In this document: positions 52,845-61,640 of the stretch, piece after piece
How positions within the stretch are numbered: the first letter of the stretch is position 1
How the letters are laid out: the number at the start of each line of letters is the position of its first letter
From: Armatimonadota bacterium
GTDB taxonomy: Bacteria > Sysuimicrobiota > Sysuimicrobiia > Sysuimicrobiales > Humicultoraceae
Assembly: GCA_031459855.1 (NCBI GenBank)
Contig: JAVKHP010000001.1
Span: forward strand, 1,951,906 to 2,015,905
Direction of reading: 5' to 3'
DNA: 64,000 nucleotides
Notes under the pieces: generated by a model
Databases searched by the model: none
Told to the model about the DNA's origin: nothing
Seen by the model: only the letters and a program-made list of their open reading frames with translations
Made by a program: the position numbers and the translations under genes

Positions 52845-53161
52845 CGCGCTCCCTCCTTCCGTCGTGCCGACACGTGAAGTCTGCTCGTGCAGGATTCAGC
52901 CTGAAGACTACCACAGACGCCCACAGACTACCACGCCGGGCCCGCATTCCCTCTGAGTCCCACGAGGCGCCCGCGGTGCTCGGCGCAGGCGCTTCCCGGG
53001 CGCGGCCTGGTCTTGGACCGTCGCCCCCGGCCCGGAGATCCCGGCGATCGCAGGGCCATCACGTACCCCACCGCGAACACCGGGGGCATACGGGCGTTCG
53101 CTCCGGCCCCCGCGGCCCCGACGCCAGCAGGACCCCCGGGTGGGATGCCGAACGCCTGGTC

Positions 53162-53578
53162 ATGGCTCCCCTGTGGTTGCGTCCGGCGGTCTGGGCGGCT
53201 GCGGTGCTGGTCGCGGTGGCGGCCGCCGTCTCCCCCTCAGGCACCGCCCGGGCGGAGGACCGGGCGACCATCGCCCGCAACCTCGCCGAGAACATCCTGG
53301 GCAAGGGGATGGTGCGCAGCAGCCGCCTGATCGAGGACGGCCGCGCCGTGGCCCTGGTGTGGGAGTCGGCGACGTTCAAGGCGACCAACAGCGTGGCCGT
53401 AACCCGAGAGCTGCTGCAGGCCGAGGTGCAGCTGGCTGTCGGCGCCATCTTCCACGTGCTGCGCGACGTCGAGGGCGTGCAGTTCGTGATCGTCCACGGG
53501 CACCGTCGCCTGTGTGCCGGCCGGGCCAGCCGCGTGCGGCCGTTGCTGATCCGCTACGCCAGGGACCTGGACGGGTAG
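53162..53578 (+). CDS. Exported hypothetical protein
   Basis: The 138-residue product of ATG 53162 has a signal peptide (MAPLWLRPAVWAAAVLVAVA, cleavage near ARAE). A small alpha/beta domain follows, with ENILGKGMV near residue 48 and LLQAEVQLAVGAIFHVLRDV, then GVQFVIVHGHR, near 95-110. I recognise no family. A GTC codon precedes the ATG and there is no strong ribosome site. The long upstream frame has different composition and was rejected. Confidence 0.5.
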   Translation: MAPLWLRPAVWAAAVLVAVAAAVSPSGTARAEDRATIARNLAENILGKGMVRSSRLIEDGRAVALVWESATFKATNSVAVTRELLQAEVQLAVGAIFHVLRDVEGVQFVIVHGHRRLCAGRASRVRPLLIRYARDLDG

Positions 53579-53598
53579 CCCGGTCGTCCCCGGCGGGG

Positions 53599-54030
53599 TC
53601 AGGGTGCCGGCGCCCCGACGATCAGCATCCCCGTCTGCCCCCGCGCGGCGTGGTCGAAGAGCGTGCACAGGAACGCGTACGACCCCCGTCCGCGGACGGT
53701 GAACTCCACCTCAGCGGTCTTGCCGGCTTCCACCGACACGAACTTGCGCCCCTCGGCGATCCCTTCCAGACCGTCGCCCCGCACGACCAGCGGGATGTTG
53801 AGCAGGAAGGCCGAGGCGAAGTTGTGCGTCCGCCCGAACTGGTCGGCGTTGCGCAGCCGCAGGATCACCGTGTCGCCCTCGGTGACCCGGATCTGGTTCG
53901 GTTCGAACTTGAACGACGTCATCGTGATCTCGTAGACCTTGGGCGCGCGCGTCTGCGCCGGGGTGCGCGCCGGCGTCGCCAGCGTCACCAGCCCGGCCAG
54001 GAGCACGACGCCTGCAAGTCGGATCCCCAT
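53599..54030 (-). CDS. Exported cupredoxin-domain protein
   Basis: The 143-residue secreted copper protein has a signal peptide at residues 1-27 (MGIRLAGVVLLAGLVTLATP...). A cupredoxin fold follows, with type-1 copper ligands His in GRTHNFAS near residue 70, and Cys, His and Met in FLCTLFDHAARGQTGM near 120-135. It likely carries electrons outside the membrane or binds copper. The start at 54030 is set by the signal peptide; the open frame upstream is not coding. The 54031-54376 gap is GC-rich and shows no feature. Confidence 0.82.
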   Translation of the reverse strand: MGIRLAGVVLLAGLVTLATPARTPAQTRAPKVYEITMTSFKFEPNQIRVTEGDTVILRLRNADQFGRTHNFASAFLLNIPLVVRGDGLEGIAEGRKFVSVEAGKTAEVEFTVRGRGSYAFLCTLFDHAARGQTGMLIVGAPAP

Positions 54031-54376
54031 GGCGTCCTCCACTCCGTCAGGTAGTCTGCCCGCGCCGCGCGGCGCAGGCCAGCCGGCCCCTTTCGTAGCG
54101 TCGGCATGTATCGAACGTGTCACGCCGCCCCAACCGGTGCGGTCCGGGACCCAACACGCCCCCGCGGCCCCGGGCCGCCCGCGTTGTTGGGGTGGAGGCC
54201 GTCGCCCTGCGGCGCGGCGGGCCGCCGATGCCGGCGCCGCGCCGGGCTGCCTGGGCACGGGGGATCACCCCCTCTGCATCGGATGTGCGGGGCCGCCGCC
54301 GACCGGGTCCGGCACCTCGTCCCACCGGCACGGCGGTCTGACGGTGCGATCCCCGCGTGGTAGCCGCGTGTGCGCG

Positions 54377-55297
54377 CTACGGCGCCACGATGCGGTTGCG
54401 CAGCACCCCGATGCCCTCGATCTCGGCTTCCACCACGTCGCCCGGCTGCAACCACGGCGGCGGCGTGCGGCCCATGGCGACGCCCTCGGGCGTGCCGGTG
54501 GCCAGCAGGTCGCCGGGCTCGAGCGTCATGCCCGCAGAGAGCACCGAGATCAGCTGCGCCACCGAGAAGACCATGCTGCCCGTGGAGGCGTTCTGGCGTT
54601 CCTCGCCGTTGACCCGCAGCCGCAGGCGCAGGTTCTGGGGGTCGGGGATCAGCGACCGGTGGACGACGGCCGGCCCCAGCGGCGCGAACGTGTCCAGGGA
54701 CTTCCCCTTGAACCACTGCAGGTGGCGGCGCTGGAGGTCGCGCGCCGTGATGTCGTTCATGATGGTGTACCCGAAGACGTAGTCCAGCGCGCGCTCGACG
54801 GGGATGTCGCGGCCCCGCCGGCCGATGACCACGGTGAGCTCGACCTCGTAGTCGAGCTGCTCGGTCACCCGGTGGTGGACGACCGGCGCGTCGGGACCCA
54901 CCACGGCGGTGGGCGGCTTGGTGAAGAACACCGGCACCGTGGGCACCTCGTGCCCGCCCTCGCGGGCGTGCTCGGCGTAGTTGCGCCCCATGCAGAAGAT
55001 GTTCTTGCGCGGCCGCGGGATCGGCGCGAGCAGCCGCGTGCGGGCCAGAGGCACCACGAGGCCGCGTGCGCGGCCCTCCCGCAGGAGCCGGCGGCCCAGC
55101 GCGAGGGCAGCCCGGGCCTGCGCCAGGGAGCCTCGCTCGATGAAGCTCACCAGATCGTCGGGGATCTGGTCCCCGGGGCCGCGTCCGCGTCCGGCGCGGG
55201 CGGCCTGGCGGGCCAGGGGGGCGAAGGCGAAGACGTGCTCACCGTCCAGCACCCCCAGGTGCGCCTGGCCCCGGAACTCGTACGTGACGAACCGCAT
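54377..55297 (-). CDS. Fumarylacetoacetate hydrolase family protein
   Basis: The 306-residue metal-dependent enzyme of the FAH superfamily has NIFCMGRNYAEHAREGG near residue 100, the metal ligands DYEVELTVVIG near 147 (Glu, Glu and later Asp), NDITARDLQ near 180 with the active-site Asp/Arg, and LLATGTPEGVAMG near 275. Members act as fumarylpyruvate or acylpyruvate hydrolases, or as 2-hydroxyhepta-2,4-diene-dioate isomerases. The exact substrate is unknown. Confidence 0.88.
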   Translation of the reverse strand: MRFVTYEFRGQAHLGVLDGEHVFAFAPLARQAARAGRGRGPGDQIPDDLVSFIERGSLAQARAALALGRRLLREGRARGLVVPLARTRLLAPIPRPRKNIFCMGRNYAEHAREGGHEVPTVPVFFTKPPTAVVGPDAPVVHHRVTEQLDYEVELTVVIGRRGRDIPVERALDYVFGYTIMNDITARDLQRRHLQWFKGKSLDTFAPLGPAVVHRSLIPDPQNLRLRLRVNGEERQNASTGSMVFSVAQLISVLSAGMTLEPGDLLATGTPEGVAMGRTPPPWLQPGDVVEAEIEGIGVLRNRIVAP

Positions 55298-55572
55298 GGA
55301 TCACCTCGCTGACTTCCGTGGAATGACGCCTACGGGAGTTTTCGAACGGGCGGGGAAATTCCCTGGTGCGCGATGTGGGACGCGGGGCACCGCCGGTGCT
55401 CTGCCGTGTACGCGGGTGCGCCAGGTGGGATCGCGGCCGCCGCGCACCGCAGGTCCACGGTAGTCAGGTCGCGGAGGGTCGTGGACCACCGATGGAGCGC
55501 CGGCGGATGACCGACAGAGGACCTGACGAAGGGTCGGTGGAGAACACACGGAGGACCGACGGAGGACCAACG

Positions 55573-55896
55573 ATGGACGCACAGGTGTGGGACGCCTTTC
55601 GGGTCGCCGACGCCATGGACGGCCCCGCCCAGCAGTTTCAGCGGCTGCTGGGCCGGCCCGACCTCACGGTGGGCGTGCTCCGCGTGCTACCCGGCGGCCT
55701 CGACCTGCAGGGGACGCACCAGCAGGACGAGGTGTACGCCTGCGTGGGCGGCCGCGGCCTCGTACGGCTTGGCGACCGCGACGTCCCGGTCGGACCCGGG
55801 GCGGTGATCTTCGTGCCCGCGGGCGTCCCGCATCGCTTCCACGGCAACAAGGAGCCGCTGGTGCTGGCGTACGTGCTGGTGCCGCCGGCCGGGTGA
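55573..55896 (+). CDS. Small cupin-domain protein
   Basis: The 107-residue single-domain cupin (about 1 x 11 strands) has motif 1 around THQQDEVYACVGGRG (His, Gln, Glu) and motif 2 PAGVPHRFHGNKE (Pro, His, Asn), shown near residues 50-90. It may bind a metal and a small ligand such as a sugar or amino acid. ATG 55573 gives the normal cupin length. The leader frame upstream (55366-55572) is repetitive and probably not coding. Confidence 0.78.
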   Translation: MDAQVWDAFRVADAMDGPAQQFQRLLGRPDLTVGVLRVLPGGLDLQGTHQQDEVYACVGGRGLVRLGDRDVPVGPGAVIFVPAGVPHRFHGNKEPLVLAYVLVPPAG

Positions 55897-55916
55897 GGCG
55901 GCCCGACCGGACCGGA

Positions 55917-57431
55917 TCAGCCCGAGGCCGATGCCGGGACCGCATGCGGCCGTGCAGCGACCTCGGCGAAGTGACGGGCCTCGAGGGCGGCCGCCGCGGG
56001 TGGAGGGTCGCCAAAGCGCAGGTGAGCGACCAGCCCCGGGTGCACCGCCCGGACGGCCTCGTAGAGCTGGAGGGCGATGCGCCGGTAGGAGAAGTGCCCG
56101 CTCTCCCGTGCCCGCAGCGGCACCACGCTGTAGAGCTCGCGCAGGTTCATGGTGGCCAGGAACCGGCGGTTGTGGGCGTTGGTGACCAGGTAGGCGGCCT
56201 CGTGCGGCAGGTCGGCGGCGAGGCGGTGGTAGGCCTCCGTGGCCTGCTCGACCGCGGCGCGGAATGCGCCCTCCAGGCCGGCCTCGACGATGGCGCGGGG
56301 CACCGCGTAGCCCAGGTCCACCGTGGGGGCCTGGGGGCTCTGGGTCATCATGCGGTGACGCTTGAGGTCGAAGTAGGCGCCCTGGTCGCAGACGATGTCG
56401 AAGGTGTAGGTGACGTGCTCGAGCTCGCGTAGCGGCGCATCGTGGCGCCGGAGCCGCCCCAGCGCCTCACAGACGATGGCTGCGCGCCCATGCGGGTCAA
56501 GCGCGGCCGCCCGCGCCCAGGCCCGGCGGTACGACGTCCGGCCGTAGCGATACAAGCATGCGGCCACGATGCGCAGTTCCGCATCCCGGTCGTAGTGCAC
56601 CAGGCGAACCCCGGGCGACGCCTCGCCGTCCAGGAGGTCGGCCTCCGCCGGCTCGTCCTCGCCCCTGGCCAGGGCGGTCAGGGCCGCGGCCGTCTCGATC
56701 AGGTAGGGGCTGGGCTCGGCGTACTTGACGAGGGTGGGCACCTCGGTGCGGGCCACGGCCTTGACCTCGGCGCCGATGGCCCGGACCTCTTCGAGGGGGT
56801 GCGACAGCATCTTGGTGATGGCATGCTCGAGGGCGCGGGCGTTGGCCGTCATGCCCACGTTGGCGAGCGTGGCGCAGGGCAGGAGGAAGCGGCAGACGTC
56901 GATGTACCTGGAGCGGATCCGCGCGGCATACGCCCGGTCGGCCTCCCCCTCGTGGCGCGGGTACCACGTCTCGATGACGCGCCGCACGGGCTCGAGGCTG
57001 GCCCGGTACGTCTCGAACAGGCGCCGGCAGGTCTGCACGTAGAGCTCGGCGTGCGGGGAGGCGGCGACCGTCGGCGGGACGTAGAAGGCGTCGAAGATCT
57101 GGTAGCGGGTGGACTTCTCGGTGTACGAGCAGAGACGGTTGCTCTCCAGGCACTCGATGGCCAGGCGCGACACGTTCTCCAGCGCCAGGTGGAGGACGGC
57201 GTGCTCGGCCACCGAGCCGTGCCCGTACCCCAGCACCCACTTCTCGTGGAACTCGCTGGACGACTCCTCCGTCAGTTCCGCCGCGATCTCCCGAAAGGGC
57301 TTGGGGCTACGGGAGGTCTTGGCGAAGGCGACGGCGATGACCTCGGGGGGAAGGAGCCTGGGGCTAAGGAGGTAGATGTCGCGGCGGCGCAGCGATGGAG
57401 TACCGTCGATCGAGGCGAACTGTGGTAGCAT
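55917..57431 (-). CDS. thyX: Two-domain FAD-dependent thymidylate synthase
   Basis: The 504-residue product starts at ATG 57431 after GGGGGGAAGGCC. ThyX makes dTMP from dUMP using FAD and methylenetetrahydrofolate; usual single-domain proteins are about 220-250 residues. Here two ThyX-like halves are joined. The second half keeps the signature RHRMMTQSPQAP near residue 365. The first half has the related but diverged SNRLCSYTEKSTRYQ near residue 97. The first half may be structural while the second is catalytic. No ThyA was found in the window. It is divergent from the Nudix gene. Confidence 0.85.
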   Translation of the reverse strand: MLPQFASIDGTPSLRRRDIYLLSPRLLPPEVIAVAFAKTSRSPKPFREIAAELTEESSSEFHEKWVLGYGHGSVAEHAVLHLALENVSRLAIECLESNRLCSYTEKSTRYQIFDAFYVPPTVAASPHAELYVQTCRRLFETYRASLEPVRRVIETWYPRHEGEADRAYAARIRSRYIDVCRFLLPCATLANVGMTANARALEHAITKMLSHPLEEVRAIGAEVKAVARTEVPTLVKYAEPSPYLIETAAALTALARGEDEPAEADLLDGEASPGVRLVHYDRDAELRIVAACLYRYGRTSYRRAWARAAALDPHGRAAIVCEALGRLRRHDAPLRELEHVTYTFDIVCDQGAYFDLKRHRMMTQSPQAPTVDLGYAVPRAIVEAGLEGAFRAAVEQATEAYHRLAADLPHEAAYLVTNAHNRRFLATMNLRELYSVVPLRARESGHFSYRRIALQLYEAVRAVHPGLVAHLRFGDPPPAAAALEARHFAEVAARPHAVPASASG

Positions 57432-57595
57432 GGCCTTCCCCCCGGGGTCGCCGCCTCATATTCCACGTCCGATCGGGTTTTCCTTCTAGATCTAGTGCGA
57501 AGAGCCAAAATTCCCTCAAGATTTTGTAGGCGGCCCCTGGCCGGGAGTCTTCTGCCCTGGCAGGAGTCCCGAGGCCAGACGGCCAACACGCAGAC

Positions 57596-58201
57596 GTGAG
57601 CCTGCTGGCCCGACTGCGGGAGCAGCTGCGGGAGTACCGTCCGCGTGACCTGCCGCCCCATTCGTGGCGCCGGGCGGCGGTGCTCGTCCCGGTGTTCGAG
57701 CAGGACGGGGTGGCACACCTGCTCCTCACCAAGCGGACGGAGACCGTCGAGCACCACAAGGGGCAGATCTCCTTCCCCGGGGGCGGCGAGGAGCCGGGAG
57801 ACGCCTCGCTCCAGGAGACCGCGCTCCGGGAGACGTACGAGGAGCTCGGGTTGGAGCCGTCGGCCGTGGAGGTGCTCGGGCGCCTGGACGAGGTCGAGAC
57901 GATCGTGTCGGGGTTCGCGGTCACCCCCTTCGTGGGTGCCGTGCCGCCGCCGGATCGCCTGCGGCCCAATCCGAACGAGATCGACGAGGTCGTGACCCTG
58001 CCCCTGGCGATCTTCCAGGACCCGGGGCGGGTGCGCGCAGAGCGCGTGGTGCGTGGGGGCCGGGTGGTGGAGCTGCTCTACTACGACTGCGGCCGCTGGA
58101 CCGTGTGGGGGCTCACGGCGCGGATCATCCGGAACCTGCTGGACGTGGTGGAGGGAAAGGTCCCGGAGGCGCCCGAGCCGCCCGCGGCCAACGAGCCGTG
58201 A
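57596..58201 (+). CDS. Nudix hydrolase, CoA pyrophosphatase type
   Basis: The 201-residue product starts from GTG 57596. The Nudix box GGGEEPGDASLQETALRETYEELGL, shown in part here, lies at about residues 60-85 and is complete. GQISFPGG just before it is the CoA-pyrophosphatase signature. It should hydrolyse coenzyme A, or related acyl-CoA, to phosphopantetheine and 3',5'-ADP as housekeeping. A divergent gap of 164 bases with a CTAGATCTAG palindrome (57486-57495) separates it from thyX. Confidence 0.85.
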   Translation: MSLLARLREQLREYRPRDLPPHSWRRAAVLVPVFEQDGVAHLLLTKRTETVEHHKGQISFPGGGEEPGDASLQETALRETYEELGLEPSAVEVLGRLDEVETIVSGFAVTPFVGAVPPPDRLRPNPNEIDEVVTLPLAIFQDPGRVRAERVVRGGRVVELLYYDCGRWTVWGLTARIIRNLLDVVEGKVPEAPEPPAANEP

Positions 58202-58251
58202 GGGCCGCGGCCCAGCCGGGCCAGGATGACACGGGAAGGGACGGGTTCGAC

Positions 58252-58767
58252 GTGGCAGTACGGTTGGTGATCCTCGACTGCGACCTGACGCTATGGAACC
58301 ATGCCAACGTCACGGCGCTGCGGCGGCCGTTCGAGCGGGACGGCGAGGACGCGGTGCGCGATCAGGATGGCGTCCGCGTCGCGCTGTACCCGGGCGTCCG
58401 GCGGCTGCTGGACGGCCTGCGGGCGCGGCGGGTGCTGGTGGCAGCCGCGTCCTGGAACCGGCCCGAGCCGGTCGACGAGATCTTCGCGCTGCTGGGGCTG
58501 GAGTCGTACTTCGACCTCAAGAAGGTCGAGCCGCACCCCCACAAGGAGCGGCTCGTCGCCGCCCTCGTCGCCGACCTGGCCGCCCGCGGGTGCGTCCTGC
58601 GGCCGGACGAGATCCTCTACGTCGACGACCGGCGCATCCACCTCGACGCGATCCACGCCACGGTGGGGCCGGTGCGGTTCCTCCAGATGGGCCACGACAT
58701 CCAGCGCCCCGACGAGGTGCTCGCGCACCTCGACGCCCTGGGCGTGGGGGCCGCACCGCAGGCCTGA
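58252..58767 (+). CDS. HAD-superfamily magnesium-dependent phosphatase
   Basis: The 171-residue product starts from GTG 58252. HAD motif I is VILDCDLTLWN near residue 6, with nucleophile and acid Asp. Motif II Ser is in AAASWNRPEP near 66. Motif III Lys is in DLKKVEPHPHKE near 90, and motif IV is YVDDRR near 125. The short form resembles the magnesium-dependent phosphatase-1 (MDP-1) family, which may act on fructosamine or tyrosine phosphates. It lies 50 bases downstream of the Nudix gene on the same strand, probably co-transcribed. Confidence 0.82.
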   Translation: MAVRLVILDCDLTLWNHANVTALRRPFERDGEDAVRDQDGVRVALYPGVRRLLDGLRARRVLVAAASWNRPEPVDEIFALLGLESYFDLKKVEPHPHKERLVAALVADLAARGCVLRPDEILYVDDRRIHLDAIHATVGPVRFLQMGHDIQRPDEVLAHLDALGVGAAPQA

Positions 58768-58864
58768 AGGCGCCGCGGCCGTTCGCGCCTCTACCACGAT
58801 CGCCGCACGGGGCACAGAGCACCGCCGACGCGGCGCGCCATGCGCACCTCCGTGCCCCCCGCGG

Positions 58865-58870
58865 TATACT
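58865..58870 (+). promoter_or_regulatory. -10 box of the cysteine desulfurase gene, leaderless configuration
   Basis: TATACT lies 9 bases before the ATG at 58880, with no ribosome site between. Transcription would begin at or next to the start codon, giving a leaderless mRNA. No clear -35 box is visible. Confidence 0.5.
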
Positions 58871-58879
58871 GGGACCGGT

Positions 58880-60067
58880 ATGAGGGTGACATCGTCGATC
58901 CCCCCGCGGCCCTACGTGGGGCGCTACCTCGACTACGCGGCTACGACGCCAGTCGACCCGCGCGTGGTGGACGCCATGCAGCCCTACTTCAGCCAGCACT
59001 TTGGCAACGCCGGCAGCGTCCACCAGTTCGGTCAGGCCGCGCGCGCGGCGGTCGACGAGGCCCGGGCGGCGGTCGCCCGGCTGATCGGTGCCGAGCCAGC
59101 GGAGATCGTCTTCACCTCGGGCGCGACCGAGGCGAACACCACCGCCCTCCTGGGCGCGGTCTGGGCCAGCCCGCACGCGACGCCGCACGTCATTACCGCC
59201 GCCACCGAGCACCACGCGGTGCTGGAACCGTGCCGCTGGCTGGCCGAGCGGGGTATCGCAGTTACGATCCTGCCCGTGGACGGGCAGGGCCTGGTGGACC
59301 CGGACGACGTGCGGCGAGCCCTGCGGCCCCACACGGTGCTGATCAGCATCATGCACGGCAACAACGAGATCGGCACCCTGGGGCCGGTGGCCGAGGTGGC
59401 GGCCATCGCCCGCGACGCCGGGGTGCTGTTCCACACCGACGCCACCCAGAGCGCGGGCATCGTACCGATCGACGTCCGGGCCCTCGGGGTCGACCTGCTC
59501 TCGCTATCGGCCCACAAGCGCTACGGCCCCAAGGGCATCGGCGCCCTGTACGTCCGCCGCGGCGTGACCCTGGCGCCGCTGCTCCGCGGGGGCAGCCAGG
59601 AGCGCGGCCGCCGGGCTGGCACCGAGAACACGCCCGCCATCGTGGGGTTCGGCGTGGCGGCCGCCCTCGCGCAGGCCGCCATGGCGGAGGAGGCGGCGCG
59701 CATCGCGGCGTTGCGCGACCGGCTGGCCGCGGGGCTCGCCGCCCTGCCGGGCGCGCGGCTCAATGGCCATCCCACCCGACGGCTGCCGGGCATCGTCAAC
59801 GTCTCGTTCGCCGATGCCGACAGCGAGTCGCTGTTGCTGGCGCTCGATCTGGAGGGGATCGCCGCCTCGTCGGGCTCGGCGTGCACCTCGGGCAGGCTGG
59901 AGCCCTCCCACGTGATCGCGGCCCTGGGCGTGCCCCCAGCCCATGCGGCCGGCACGGTGCGGTTCTCGCTGGGCCGCTGGAGCACCGAGGACGACGTCGA
60001 CGCCGTGCTGGACGTGCTCCCGCGGATTCTGGCATCGGTGCGGGCCGTGACCGCGCGCCCCCGGTGA
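58880..60067 (+). CDS. iscS: Cysteine desulfurase
   Basis: The 395-residue PLP enzyme (class V fold) removes sulfur from cysteine for Fe-S clusters and tRNA thiolation. It has YLDYAATTPVDPRV at the N-terminus, TEHHAVLEPC near residue 117 (PLP-stacking His), the Schiff-base Lys in LSAHKRYGPKGIG near 212, and the active-site Cys in SSGSACTSG near residue 333. Motifs fit the group I NifS/IscS type. Just downstream is the Nuo operon, whose many Fe-S clusters would use its product. Confidence 0.9.
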   Translation: MRVTSSIPPRPYVGRYLDYAATTPVDPRVVDAMQPYFSQHFGNAGSVHQFGQAARAAVDEARAAVARLIGAEPAEIVFTSGATEANTTALLGAVWASPHATPHVITAATEHHAVLEPCRWLAERGIAVTILPVDGQGLVDPDDVRRALRPHTVLISIMHGNNEIGTLGPVAEVAAIARDAGVLFHTDATQSAGIVPIDVRALGVDLLSLSAHKRYGPKGIGALYVRRGVTLAPLLRGGSQERGRRAGTENTPAIVGFGVAAALAQAAMAEEAARIAALRDRLAAGLAALPGARLNGHPTRRLPGIVNVSFADADSESLLLALDLEGIAASSGSACTSGRLEPSHVIAALGVPPAHAAGTVRFSLGRWSTEDDVDAVLDVLPRILASVRAVTARPR

Positions 60068-60141
60068 GCCGCCGCGCCCCGCGGTGCGGCGTGCGACGCC
60101 CGTGGGCAGCGGGTGCGCGGGCCTGCTGCGGCGTCCGCGTG

Positions 60142-60170
60142 TTGACGCTCTTCTGCAACTCTGCGATGAT
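60142..60170 (+). promoter_or_regulatory. Candidate promoter of the nuo operon
   Basis: TTGACG (60142-60147) and GATGAT (60165-60170) are spaced by 17 bases in the only real gap (145 bp) before nuoA. The predicted transcript would start near 60177, about 35 bases before the ATG at 60213. Confidence 0.45.
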
Positions 60171-60212
60171 GGGGACTGGCCTGCCGCGCGGGCGGGACGG
60201 GGCGTTCTGCCG

Positions 60213-60575
60213 ATGACGGTGCTGGTCGACTACCTCCCCATTCTCGTGCACCTCGTGCTGGCCGTCGGGCTGACGGCGGCCCTGCTTGGGGCCCACGCGC
60301 TGCTGGGCGGCCGCCGCCCGACGCCGGCGAAGGTCGAGCCCTACGAGTCGGGGATGTGGGCGATCGGGACCGCGCGGGAGCGCGTGCCCATCCGGTACTA
60401 CCTGATCGCGATGCTGTTCATCCTGTTCGACCTGGAGATCGTCTTCCTGTTCCCCTGGGCCGTGGTTTTCCGCCGGCTGGGCGTCTTCGGCTTGGTGGAG
60501 ATGCTGGTGTTCGTCGGCGTGCTGGGCCTGGGGCTCCTCTACGCCTGGAAGCGGCAGGCGCTGGAATGGCAGTGA
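60213..60575 (+). CDS. nuoA: NADH-quinone oxidoreductase subunit A
   Basis: The 120-residue membrane subunit of respiratory complex I has three transmembrane helices. The conserved loop [13 protein letters not shown] near residue 40 and the acidic stretch [14 protein letters not shown] near 70 are present. It helps connect the quinone site to the proton-pumping arm. It is the first gene of a nuoABCDEF order; nuoB overlaps it by 10 bases. Confidence 0.92.
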   Translation: MTVLVDYLPILVHLVLAVGLTAALLGAHALLGGRRPTPAKVEPYESGMWAIGTARERVPIRYYLIAMLFILFDLEIVFLFPWAVVFRRLGVFGLVEMLVFVGVLGLGLLYAWKRQALEWQ

Positions 60576-61060
60576 CCACCGTCGAGCCCGCCGAGGTCCG
60601 CGAGGTCGAGCGGCGCGTGTTGACCACCACCGTGGAGAAGATGGTGGCGTGGGCGCGCTCGGGCAGCATCTGGCCAGCGCAGTTCGGCCTGGCGTGCTGC
60701 GCCATCGAGATGATGGCCAGCGCCGGGGCGCGCTTCGACATCGCGCGCTTCGGCAGCGAGCTGTTCCGCGCCTCGCCCCGCCAGGCCGACCTGCTGATCG
60801 TCTCGGGCCGCGTCTCCCAGAAGATGGCGCCTGTGCTGCGTCACATCTACGACCAGATGCTGGAACCCAAGTGGGTCATCGCCATGGGCGACTGCGCCTC
60901 GTGCGGCGGGGTGTTCAACAACTACGCGCTGGTCCAGGGGGTCGACAAGATCGTGCCGGTCGACGTCTACGTGGCCGGGTGCCCGCCGCGACCCGAGGCG
61001 CTGCTCTACGGCGTGTTGAAGCTCCGGGAGAAGATCGCCGCCGGCGGAGGCCGTCGCTGA
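60566..61060 (+). CDS. nuoB: NADH-quinone oxidoreductase subunit B
   Basis: The 164-residue subunit carries the N2 [4Fe-4S] cluster, the last electron donor to quinone. The cluster ligands are Cys-Cys in [10 protein letters not shown] near residue 44, Cys in [10 protein letters not shown] near 108 and Cys in VAGCPPRPE near 138, all present. ATG 60566 overlaps nuoA; nuoC follows by TGATG overlap. Confidence 0.93.
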   Translation: MAVTTVEPAEVREVERRVLTTTVEKMVAWARSGSIWPAQFGLACCAIEMMASAGARFDIARFGSELFRASPRQADLLIVSGRVSQKMAPVLRHIYDQMLEPKWVIAMGDCASCGGVFNNYALVQGVDKIVPVDVYVAGCPPRPEALLYGVLKLREKIAAGGGRR

Positions 61061-61581
61061 TGGACGCCGGGGCGCTGGCGGCCCGGGTGCAGGCGCACCT
61101 GGGAGGCGAGCTGGAGCGCGTCGAGTTCCGCGGGGAGGTCACGGTGGTCGTGCCGGCCGACCGCGTGCTGGACGCGCTCGAGGCGGTGCGAACCGCACCC
61201 GGCGGTCCGTGGATGCTCACGGATCTCACGGCGGTGGACCGCCATCCGGCCGAGCCGCGGTTCGAGGTGGTCTACCTGCTGGCCGGGCTGCAGCCGCCGG
61301 TGCGGTTGCGCCTCAAGGCGCGGCTGCCGGGCGCCCGGCCGGTGATCGCCAGCGCCACCGGGCTGTGGCCCGGCGCCAACTGGCTGGAACGCGAGGTCTA
61401 CGACCTGTTCGGGATCCGCTTCGAGGGCCACCCGCACCTGACGCGGATCCTGTTGCCGGACGACTGGGAGGGACACCCGCTGCGCAAGGACTACCCGCTG
61501 ACCGAGGAGCCGGTGCAGTTCATCGGGCACGTCCCCAAGGTCCCCAGCGCGATCATTCCCACGTCGCCGCCGCGGCCCTAG
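61060..61581 (+). CDS. nuoC: NADH-quinone oxidoreductase subunit C
   Basis: The 173-residue 30-kDa-type peripheral subunit. The signature [20 protein letters not shown], then [18 protein letters not shown], near residues 105-145 is diagnostic. It is not fused to NuoD. It supports the quinone-binding module and has no cofactor of its own. Its start overlaps the nuoB stop. Confidence 0.92.
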   Translation: MDAGALAARVQAHLGGELERVEFRGEVTVVVPADRVLDALEAVRTAPGGPWMLTDLTAVDRHPAEPRFEVVYLLAGLQPPVRLRLKARLPGARPVIASATGLWPGANWLEREVYDLFGIRFEGHPHLTRILLPDDWEGHPLRKDYPLTEEPVQFIGHVPKVPSAIIPTSPPRP

Positions 61582-61640
61582 CCGCGGACGCGTCCCGGCA
61601 CCCGCAGGACGGGCGCGGGCGCGCGGGCGGGTGAGCGAGC

